NCBI GenBank assembly: GCA_947496605.1
Contig: CANMDF010000003.1
Location: forward strand, 434,001 to 498,000
Source of the DNA: an uncultured Paracoccaceae bacterium
Lineage (GTDB): Bacteria; Pseudomonadota; Alphaproteobacteria; Rhodobacterales; Rhodobacteraceae
DNA length: 64,000 nt
Direction of reading: 5' to 3'
Under the pieces are notes generated by a model. It did not search any database and was not told where the DNA came from. It saw nothing but the letters and a program-made list of their open reading frames with translations. Positions 9,901-21,900 of the stretch are shown here, one piece after another (within the stretch, counting starts at the first letter, position 1; each line of letters opens with the position of its first letter). A program made the translations under genes and the position numbers.

Positions 9901-12900
9901 ACAGGCCGTTTGTGTTTAGGTTAGCGATATCAGCTGGGCTATGCACCAACACACCATTGAAACGCAGATTACCCGCATCGTAAGTCGGCACGATCAGATT
10001 GCCCAATTTCAGCGTGTTGGCCGTATTGTTGGTGATTTCAATCACCGCATCGCCCGGTGCCAGCAATTTGCCTGATCCGGCAGTCCGGAGTTCATCGGCA
10101 GACACAAAGATGTTGCCTAGTCGCGCTGCTGTGTCGGCGATTTCAATCGCATTCGCAGTTGGAGACTCAGAAGATGTCGCTGCTCCTGCTGCGTTCAGTG
10201 TGTTTGTCGCAAAGTTAGCCGTCAACGAACCTAATAGCCCAACAAACTGGGTCAGTGATTTTGTACCTGCAACGGTACCAGCCGTTGTACCGGTATTGGC
10301 ATCCAATGTGCCCACTGCTGTGTTAATCGCGGTCACAACCTCACCAAGATCAGTGACGGTTGTCGCAAGTGCTGTTCTGCTCAGTCCGACACGGATCAGG
10401 GCACCAGCATCCGTCCTCAGTGCATCGGTTCCTGGCGCACGCAACGCATTGCGAATGTTGTTATCGAGTGCGTTCTGGGCATTGGCCGCTGCTTGCGCAT
10501 CTTCATCGCCCGTCACTGGTACGGTCGGCAGGCTGTTCAAAAGCGCATTCAGATCAGTGTCCAAGCTAGCCGCACGGTCGCGGGCAATGCCGGATTGGGT
10601 CGTGATTGTGCTGGTGTTGCCAGCAATAGTGGCAAGGTTGGTATCGATCTGCGTCTGTGCCGCAAGGATACGGTTCTGCTGCGTCGTGGCTTCCGAGACG
10701 TTGTTGGTCAAAAGCGCAGCTTCAAGCGCAGTTTGCGCATTAGCGATCACAGCTGCCTGTGCCACATTGTCATTGCGCAAAGAAATTGTGCTCGCTTCTG
10801 CCACGGTCACCGCATTGGCTGCAGCAACACCCTGGTCACGCAGGGTGCGGATCGCCGCGACGGCTGCATCGTTTGATGCGCTATATGTGCTGATCGATTG
10901 AATTTGCGTGATGGCACTATTGACCGAAACGGTCAAACCATAGGTGCCATTAGTGTAGAAGCTTTGCACGCCATCCGTCAGTTCTGTCAGGCCATCAACA
11001 ATGTTGGTCGACGCCGCAACATTCAGCTGGATTTTAACCGTTGAGATGTCATTTGCGTTGGCTGCCGCTTCCGCCTCAAGTGCACCACGCGGGGATGGAC
11101 CCGTAAAAGGCGAATCCACGAAGTTGCCCGCAGCATCAAAGGACGCCAAGCCAAGCCCGACAAGTTTGTTTTGAAGGAAGTTGATTTCGTTTTGATAGGC
11201 AGCGAGGGCTATTGGATCGTCTTTGTATTCTTCAATTAGATCGCGCAACTCGTTCACACGTTCCATGATGTTATTGCCAACAGGGAATGGTCCGGTGATT
11301 TCATAATCGATATTGCCCGAGATCCCATCAGCGATGCACGAAATCACAGTGGGCTGACATGAAGGGTCCAGATCGATTGTCAGACGCTTTTGGCTTTGAA
11401 TGCTTGTCTCAACCCGGCCATTGATATCAACCCGTGAAAGACCACCATCAACAGATGTTGAACCTCCATGGTAGTCAAAGGTGACATCACCACCGCCAAA
11501 GGCATTTGAAATAGCAGAGGCTGCTGCAGCCAAGGCTTCGCGGTAGATGTCTTTTCCTGTGCCGACAGCGCTGGCGTCAATCTCGCCGCGGCTGACATAG
11601 ACGTAAATGTCGCCTGCCGCACGAACACCTTGCGGGTCGGTTTCCATGTTTGTTGATGCAGTCGTCCCAACGGACACAAGGCCAGAGTTTGCGACAGTCA
11701 CAGTCGGATCTGGGGATGCGGGGATTGGAATTGCTGTCTTATTGAAAATATCAACAACTGCGTTGAAATCCAAATCTGCAGCACCGCCATCTGGGCCAAC
11801 ACCCGCGCCTAAACGCACGGTTGCATAGCGCGGGATATCGCCATTTGTTGGCGTGTCACCATCGGTCGCCTGAACCAGCGCGTTGTTTCCGACATTGACC
11901 TGATTAAGGCCGGCATACGTGATGTTTGCGTCGCCCGATGGTGCACCGGCCAAACCATATGTGGTGGCAGACGACCGCACATCGACGTCAGCTTCGCCCC
12001 ATGCCGCAATCTGGATATCGCCATAGTCGACCACAATATCACTGTCAGCACCGACAGTGGTCGTTGCATTTGCTGTGATAGCCGTATCAATCTCGGCGTT
12101 TGCAGTGGCAATCGCACCGCCGGAATCGAGCTTTACCCGCTGATTGGCGCCGACGTTATTGTAAGCTTCTTGCTTAAACAGTGATGGCCCAAGCGTTGGC
12201 GGCGTCAGCCGAACCGCCGCATTTGCACCGATCAGCGCCGACGTATTGTGGATGATCACAAGATCAGCACCACCCGCCGGAATATTCGCCAAACCACCTG
12301 AGATGGAGTTCACGTTCTGCTTGCCACCTGCCAACAACTGGTTGTCAGTGATGTTACGCGCCGCAAGCGTCAAATCCTGTGCTGTTAGCTGCACGCGGTC
12401 GCCGATATTGGCCAGAACCTCGCTCTCGACGCGGTGATCAATATTGGCACCACTGGCACCTACAAGCGATGCTTGAGTGCTATCGACAGAGCCACCAAAG
12501 TTGGATGTATGTTCAGCCGTAATATTTGCAGCACCAGCGACATTCGCGCCAAATGCGGCGCTACCTGTTGTCAAAAGCCCGGCTTGCGTACGGCTATCGG
12601 TCCGCGTGGTACCGCTGGCAGCCGCACCCGCGACCAAACCACCACTGCCTGCTACGGTGACCGCATCATTGCTATCGTCACCATTGGCCGTGACATTGAG
12701 CGTGCCGGCGGCAACCGCGGTCATATCCGTCAGTGTTGCCGTTGTGACCGTGTCGGATTTCGCTGTTGAAAGGTTAAAGCCCGCAGCAATAAGGCCCACG
12801 GCCAACCCAGAGCTTTCTGCTGTCTGGTCAGTGGTGTTGGTTGCTGAAACAGACACTTCACCTGTTGAAATCAAGGCAGAATTCGCAACCAGCGTCTCGG

Positions 12901-15900
12901 CCTTGCTATTGTTCTCAGCGGTAGCCACCGTTGCATTCAAACCAACAAGTGCGCCTGCCGAGCCGGATGAGAACGCTGTATTCAATGTCGTGGATACATT
13001 CGTACCAAACGCGATTTCACCGGCATTGACCAATGTGTCGCCATCGACATTCGTCTTAACTGATGCCGAAAACTCGGACTCTGCATCAGATGCACCTGCG
13101 GCCAAACCACCGGCCACTGCCACACCAATGGCAGATGTATCGGCGGAACCTGTCGCAGATGCGTTCACTGATGTCAGACCGCTTGTAAAGACGCGAGCTG
13201 AGCTCAGCGACGCTGTGACAACTGGTTTTACATCAACAATCGATCCGGCACCTTGCACCGCGGCCCCAAGACCACCGCCAACAGCGACAGTATCAGCTTC
13301 TGCCGTGTCATTGGATATCGCACTGACCGTCAAGGACCCCGCACGGTCACCTGATGTCCCGATCTGCGCATTCTCGGTCACTTCTGCTGTGACCGCCCCG
13401 CCAATTTTCACGGTCGCGATTGAGGCACCAACAGCAAGGGTACCGGCAACCGAGACCCCAACCCCATCAACCTTAATCGCACGTGTAGCGTCAGCGTTGA
13501 CTGCGACTCCGCCCGATGTGGTGACAGTCTTGCCACGGATCGCAGCCGTCGTGCGCGAATTATCCGTAAAGACACCGACATCAGCGCTGAGCGCTGCCAA
13601 CAATCCAGCCGCGCCCGCAAAGTGCAAACCATCCAAATCATGGTTCGTGATCGCATTCACCCGGACATTTGCCGCAGTCAGCACACCACTTCCGTCAATC
13701 TGGGCCGTGCTTCCTGTATCAACCGTGACGACACCGATACCAGCACCACCTGCCAGTCCACCAGCTGCGACAGCACCGGTGACAATGTTCACTTTCAACT
13801 TATCAGAGCTGTTGACGTTCACATCTCCGCCCGCGGTGATCGTACCACTACCAATATTGGCAGATGTGCCCGCAGGCACAGCCAAAGTCGATGTGGCAGC
13901 CGAAGCAATGTCAACGCTTTCGCGGCGGCTTTGCGCAGCGGCGCTGATATTGCGCACACGCTCATCATCAGATTCCGCCAACAGATCGTTGACTTCGCCG
14001 TTCTGCGCTTGCGCCTGTGCATCATCGGTTATGCTTGCGAACGACAGCGAACCATCAGAACTTGCGCCGCTAATCTCATCGTCGGCACCGTCGCTTGGCG
14101 TGATACCATCACCGTAGTTGTAGATCGCAATACCAGCCGCAAGGCCGACGATACCACCACCCGCACCGATGACATAAGCTTCGCCAGCTTTGTTCGACAA
14201 ACCGTTAACCAGAACATCATTTCTCGCGTTCAAGGTGACGTTGTTGCCGATTGTTGCGGCGGCTGTGTTCTTGAACACGCCCACGTCGACCACACCGGCA
14301 AGACCTGCAGTCAAGCCAACCGCGACGCCACCAGCCGCGACTGATGTCACTGTCTCATCGCGTGCAGTAACGACAACATCTTGCGCAGCGTTTGCTGTCG
14401 CATTTCCACCAGCCGTATTGATCATGGCGTTGTTGCCAATGGTGGCTTGGTTATCCACGTCCATCAGATAGACGGCGACAACACCCGCAACTCCTACGCC
14501 ACCGGCGGCACCTGCAACCCCCAGCGTAAAGCCGGATTGGGCCGAATTCGTCTGTACGTTGACACCGCGCGATGCGACCTCAACATCCGAGAAATCATCA
14601 CCGGTAAAGACAGTGTGATCTTCGCGACGACCCAAAGCGGTGACGCTTGCACCGGCAGCAATCGAAGCCGCGATTTCTTTGTCGAGGTTCACAACGCTTA
14701 CGGCGGCACCAATACCCGTTGAACCAATAGCCAAGGCCCCAGCAACAACAGCGGTCCGGGTTGTGTCATCGGCCAGCACATCAACATTGCCTTGGGCCAC
14801 AACCGTGCCACCCAAACGTGCCGTTGTGACAGTGGTCACGTCAATGACAGACACACCACCCGCAAGAGCCGCTGATCCACCAGCGGCACCCGCGGCACCA
14901 ATACCTACGATATCTTGGGATGCATCAGCAGATACCAAAACATCACCAGATGCGTTCACTGATTGCGCATCGACGGTTGCAGCAGTTGTGGCATCAAGAA
15001 CCATAACACTCACACCCGCACCACCAGCAACACCGCCAGCTGCGACAGCCCCAGAGAAACCGATCGAGTAAAGGTCACTGGCTGCGGCAACTGAGACATT
15101 CTGTGTAACTGCAGCAGTACCTGCAATTTGGTTAATCTGTGCACCGGTACTGATGTTGGCGGTCGTGTTGGTCGTGATCACAGGCACGCTTGCCGACACT
15201 GAAATACCGACGGCCCCAACAGACCCCGCAACTGACAATGCCCTTACAGCCGTATTGTCAGTTGCATTCACAATCACACCGCTGGCAGTAGCCAGGTTCG
15301 CCACCGCGTCACGGCTTTGCGACAATAGCTGTAGTCCAGCATTACGCGCCGCGGCCGCATCTGCATCTGTTAGCTCATCCGTTGCAGCGGGATCAAAGTT
15401 TGCCGCAGCAAGCCCGTTGTCATCGTCTCCGTAGGCCGCAAACCCGGGCGTGTATCCTGTGACAAAGCTCTGCGCTGTACCGTTGCCCAACGCAGTGACC
15501 TGCGCATTATCATCAATCGTTGCCAGCGTCGTGGCTGAGATAACGGTCACACCAACCGACGCGCCGATCCCCGCCGTACCCGCAGCAAATGCACCGTCAA
15601 TCATATCAAGTTTGGTTTCGCCTGCCGCCAAAACGGCCACGTTGCCATCCGCATAGACCCGTGCATTCTGACCGATCCGCGCGGTCGTCACAGGTGTGGC
15701 AGACAACACAGTGACAGCGCCGGCCAGACCCGCTTTGCCACCGACACCAATACCGGCGGTAATGGCTAAAATCTCTTCGGCGCTGTTTGCATTCACGATC
15801 ACATTGCCAGTTTCAACAATAGTTGATGCACCAATTTCGGCTGTGGTTGTCTTACCTAGATCACCGACAGAGATACCCGCACCGGCACCCGCCGTACCCC

Positions 15901-18900
15901 CAACGCCAGCCGCGCCCGCGACTGAAAAGAGATCACTGACATCACTTGCTGAAACGACTAGCGAATCAGCATCAAAGCCGTTTCCGACTTTGGCGAAATC
16001 ACCAATCAGCGCCTCTGTGGTGGTTCCAAGAACATAAACCCCTGCACCAGCACCAACGCCTGCTGTACCGCCTGCGGCACCGGCCATTCCAAACAGCTTA
16101 CCGGTTTCAGTCGCAGTTGCAGTGACCGAAATCGGACCGTCGGCGTTAATCTCAGAGCGGTCGCCCGCCGTACTATCTGCTATTGCCGCACGGGTGACGT
16201 TATCGACCACAACAACTGTCGCCGCAGCACCTACACCGGCAGTACTGCCCGCACCAATGCCTGCAGCCAATCCAAAGGTCGTAAAGTCATTGGTCGCACC
16301 CAATGACACCGCACCAGCACCCGAAATCGAGACCTGTGCACCTGACCCCATTAGGGCCTCAACTTCGTTTTCAGACGTAATAACCGTGGCCACACCTGCA
16401 ACACCGGCCGAAGACGCAGCCGACGCTGAGGCTGCATAGACGCGGATATCTTGCGCCGCGCGCGCGGTGTTTACAAAAGACCCGGCAGAAGTGATCTGAA
16501 CGTTGTCACCCAAGTCGCTGAGCGTTTCGCCGTCGCTGACGATTACACTGGCCGAGACACCCACCGCAGCACTTGAGCTGCTGGCCGACAATGAACCCGA
16601 CAGGGCCTTGGCGACATAGTCACCATCCGTTGAAAGAACGACAGCGCCTGTACCGACATTAATCTGGGTACCGTCACCGACGGTCGACTTAAGCGTGTCA
16701 GAAAAGACCATGACCCCGAATGAGCCCTGTACCGCAACACCAGAGCCGCCAGCGCCACCGATGGCTTCGACATAATAGTTTGAATTTCCAAGCAGTTTTT
16801 GAGTCGCAAGGTCCTCTAGCAAATCAGAGAACGCATCAAGATCATCAAGGTTTGAGAAATCAAAATCGGGACCCGCATCAATTCGACGGTTGATTGCTGA
16901 AACCGCCAATGACGATCCGGTCAGGTCTGCGCCTGTGCCAATGCTGGCGCCATAATCTTTGTCAGCAACGACAACGGCGATTGATCCGCCAACCGCGATG
17001 CCATTCGTCGAAACTGAACCTGCCAATGCCTTTGCAGACAGATGGCTTGTATTGTCACTGGCGACCGACATTGCCCCGCCCTGCGACACGACAACATTAT
17101 CGCCAATCGAAGCATTCGTTTGCCCAGTAGAAATGGCAACAGCTAATGCGCCTGCAACGGAAACCTGCTTGCCCGACGCACCCGCAATGCCCAGCGCGCT
17201 GAGTTGGGACAGATACGGACCATCTGCGTTCTCACGCGAGGTGGCGGCGACGTTGATACTGGACGCGTTCGTCACTGTCGCACCGTCTGCCACCGTGGCC
17301 GAGGTCGTGTTGTTCAGGATAGCAAGGCCGACACCCACACCGATGCCCACTTTACTTTGCGGGTTGGTGGCGGCACCAATTCCAGAGGCCGTCATGCCGA
17401 CGGTGTTGCTGGCATCAATATCGATTGAACCCGCAACATTCACTGTCACACCTTCAAGGGTCGCACTGACAACATCTTGCGCCGCTGCAATACCGGCTGC
17501 CGCCGCAATCGTGACCTTGGCGCCGTTTTTGTTGCCGTCCTGATCACGCTGGCTGTCTTTGGTCTTATCAAGCGAGTCAGCCGTGGTGGATGTGCCACCT
17601 GTGGTGTCGTTCTTCTTTTCGTCGTTTTCGCTAAAGTCGCCACCGCCCGCCGTTGCCGTCGCATTGGCATCGTAGGTCCGATTGGCACTTGCATTGATCG
17701 TCAGGGATCCTGCGTTCACTGACCGGGCCAGCGTTGCAGTCGTCACGGATGTATTCAGCAAAGCACCACCGGACGCACCATTGCCAAGGATTACAGAAGC
17801 CGACGCACCAACACCCACTTTGCCAGATTTGTTCTCACCCGTAGACGTGGCGGTGTTCGCACCTGTGTTTGTGGCGGCAACACGGACCGCACCTGCGCCC
17901 ATATTAAGTGTGTTGCCTGTGCCAATCCGCGCTGTCGTCGTCTGGTTCAGCAAGGCAAGTGCAACCGACGCATCAACCGCAATACCACCTGCGGCACCAG
18001 CCGAGGCTTCGGTCGTCGTATCCAAACCAGAGGTCGCTTCAACATTCAGGCCACTACCCGCCGTCATGGTGGCACCATCCTGCAGTTCGGCGGTGGTGGT
18101 TGTGGTCAAGAGGTTCATCGCAAATGATGCACCAACGCCCACTTTGCCGCCTGTCACACCTTCATCAGAAGGTGCTGCAGTGGCCGTCGCATCAACATCA
18201 TTGGCCGCAGTTATACTGGACGCACCAGCACCCGCATCGACATTTGCGCCACCCGCAATCCGTGCAGTCGTATCAAGTGTGACGATATTCAGCGCGACCG
18301 AACCCGCGATCCCGACCTTTGATCCGCCTGCACCAGAGGTGGCGCTAACTTCAAATGTATCAGTATCAGCACCGGTGGCTTGCGTCGCGCCGACGATCAC
18401 ACCTTCGGCACTATGTCCGGCAGCACCCAGCCGTGCGGTATTCGTTTCATTCACCACGTTGACCGACACGGCCACGCCGATGCCCACTTGCGATGTGCCG
18501 CCGTCTTCGCCAGCAACGGCCTGACCGTCGGATGTGGCAGAACCGCTGGTTGTCGCACCCGATTGAATGGTCAGCGCGCCGCCAGCAGACACGGACACCG
18601 CATCAGGGATCATCGCTTGCACATCAGCGCTTTGCACGTTGATCGCAACAGCGGCACCAACGGCAACCTTGCCTTCGGATGTTTCGGCTGAACGCCCATC
18701 CTCGTCAGCCGCAGTGGCCGTTGTGGCATCTTGTTGATCGCTATCGCCAACCCCGGCCTTTTTCTGACGTGAGGACCCGGTGTTGAATTCGGTTGTTGCT
18801 TGCTTGTCGACGCTTTCGCCATCGCTGTCAGGTGCCGCATCTTCATCTTCGGCTTCACTTGCACCCGCTGCACTTGCAACTGCATTCAAGGTCGATGTGG

Positions 18901-21900
18901 ACTGGCCCTCAGCGTTAAAGCTGACGGCGCCATCCGCGTCGATATCGCGATTTGTTGTGGCCAATGTCTGGTCATCAATCAAAGCCAGTGCCAATGCCGC
19001 GCCAATGGCAGCCTTTGCACCCGCAGCTTCACCAGAAGCCTCGGTTGTGACGGTCGATGATTGCGTCGCGCTGACCGAAATAGCGCCGCTGACCGTTTGC
19101 GTCGCACCAGTACCCAAACGGGCCGTGGTTGCGTTGCTGATCATGGACAAGCCAAGAGCAGGCGTAACCGAGACATCACCGGCGGACCCGGCCTCTGCCT
19201 TTGTTACTGCTTTGTGGGTCGCTTCCGCAGAAAGCGTCAGATCGCCCGCACCATTCAGAACGCCGCCATCTGCGATTTCAGCGTCAGACCGGTTCGCAAG
19301 AATGTTGATCGCCACAGACGCGCCAACGCCGACACTGCCGCCTGTTGCACCACCGCCAACTGGCAAAGCTTCAGCTGTGGTTTCAGTTTGGTTGTCTGTC
19401 GTAAGCGTGACGGCACCATCGCCTGTTACAGTGACAAGGGACGCGCCGGAAATCTGTGCAACACTTTGCGTATCAATCAGGTTCAACGCCAGCGATCCCG
19501 CAACGCCAACCTTTTCGCCGCCAGCGCCGGAAGACGCGCGGGTCAGATAGACATCGCTGCGTGTCGCTGTGCTGTTTGGATCAGCAATCAAAGCGGCGAC
19601 ATCCAGTTTTGTCGCCGAAATATCCAGACCACCAACATTATGCGTCGCATCGCCAAGGATCGCATCATTGCGTGTCTTAACAACATTGACCGCAACAGCT
19701 GCGCCAATCCCTACCTTTGAAGGCGGTGGGGTTTCGCCGTCATCATCCGCTTCGCCAACAGCGTCACCTGTCGCAGTGATCTGGCCGTCAGTATTGTTAA
19801 CAGCACCCAGTTTGAGAATTCCACCTGCCGAAACTTCAATCCCATCCGGAATGGACGCCGTCACCGATGATGTCTGCACATTAATGCCGACCGCCGCAGC
19901 AACTGACACTTTGCCTTCCGAGGTTGAGGCCGAGCGGCCTTCTTCATCATTCGCAGCCGTTTCAGTCGCGGCCTGCTGATCGGCATCGCCAACACCAGCC
20001 GATTTCTGTTTGTCGGATGCACCAGTCAGCTCAGAAGTGGCCGTAGTATCAACATCGCCACCGCCACTGCCGCCGTCTTCCTCTGACGCCGCACCGACCG
20101 CACTTGCCGTTGCTGTCAGGGTCGAAAGCGATGCACCGGCGGCAGTAAACGTCACGGCCCCATCAGCGTCGATGTTTCTATCCGAAGTCGCCATGACCCG
20201 GTCATCTACAAGTGCCAGTGCCAAAGCCGCACCAACCGCTGCCTTTGATCCGGCCGCTTCGCCAGAAGCGTCAGTTGTGATTGTTGACCGCTGGGCTGCA
20301 CTGACGACAATTGCGCCACTGGCGACCTGCGTACCGCCGGTTCCCAAGCGTGCCATCGTCGTGTTGTTGATCATCGACAGGCCAAGCGCGGGCGTCAATG
20401 AAATGCCCCCCGAAGAACCAGCCTCGGCCTTGGTTTCAGCCGAATGCACAGCCTTGGCAGACAAGGTCAGATCACCGACGCCTGTCAAAGTGCCACCATC
20501 CGCAACTTCTGCGATGGAACGATTGGCCAGAATGTTCATAGCGACAGAGGCGCCAACACCTACATTATCACCGGTCGCACCGCCATCGCTGGGCAGTGCA
20601 TTTGCAGTGATGTCGGTTTCGTTGTTCGATGCCAAAGACACAGCACCATCGCCAGACACCGTCACCACCGCAGGGCCAGATATCCGGGCGACACTGCCCG
20701 TATCGATCAGGTTCAGCGCAAAGGACCCCGCAATACCGACATCAGCAGCACCAGCGCCCGAGGTAGCCGAGGTCGAGAATTTGTTGCCCTCTGCCGCGTG
20801 ACCCGCAGTCTGTGACACAGACCCGGCGGATACGGCGCTATTGATCGTCGCATCATTGACCACTTTGGCAATGTTGATGCCAACGGCGATACCGACACCT
20901 GTATCTGATTCAACAGCCGTGCCATCAGCCGTCACATCAGCTGCGTTATCAGACGAAGAGGTGATGTTCAGATCGCCTGTTACTGTCGTCACACCTGTCG
21001 CGTTGATCCGCGCGTTCGTGACAGACGACAAATCAGAAATGCCAAGCGCGCCAGCCACCGAAACACCGCCTTCGCTGGTCTCAGCCTGGCCGCCGTATTT
21101 TGCATCTGACAAATAGGTTGTCGCCTGGCTGCCCGGTGATGGTTCGGTCGCACCGCCTTCGCCCGCGACCGCATTCACGGTCACGTCGGTTTGGGTCGCT
21201 GCATCAAGGGTCAGGCCGGCTGTCGACAGGGTCGCATCGTCTGCTACTTCGGCGGTGGTCACTGCGTCAACAACGCTGACGGCAACGCTTGCACCAAATG
21301 CGGCTTGCTGCGGGGTGGCATCAGATTTGCTTGTGATCGTGTTGCTGGCATCAAGTGTTGTGGCACCTGCAACGTCCAATTCTGCCGATCCACCTATACG
21401 TGCGATCGCAGTGCTGTTGATGGTCGAAACGGCAACAGCGCCATCTGCCGATGAATTCGCAGGGGCCAGCGATTGGGTCAAAATCGAGGATACAACAGTC
21501 GCACTGGCGGTCAGATCGACGGCACCCGCATTGACGACAGTATCGCCGCTGACATCAACAGTCGCGTCAACATTAGTGACAACAACACCAAGCGGAAGCA
21601 GCGTCAAACCACCTGCGGCATTGGCGGTCGCAGTTGATGCAAAAGTACCAGTTGCAGTGATTGTGCCGCCTTGTGTCAGGACTCCCGCATTTGCGGTTGG
21701 TATAGCCAAAAGCACACTGCTTTGATCAACCGTGGATGAGGCATTGAAGGTGATATTGCGGCCCGTAATCTCCGGACCAACTACACCACCTTGACCAACA
21801 GAAATCAGCGCTGTTCCGCCATTATTTTGTGTCGCTGTGAAGGTCACATCACCGCCCGTAAAGGCTGATCCGGTCGATACGCCTGCGAGAATTTGAGATC

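Noticed and set aside
12477-14117. 546-aa plus-strand ORF antisense to the giant adhesin
   Set aside because: A/T/V/P-rich composition is the expected shadow of repetitive GC-rich beta-helix coding on the minus strand; no recognisable domain or start context.
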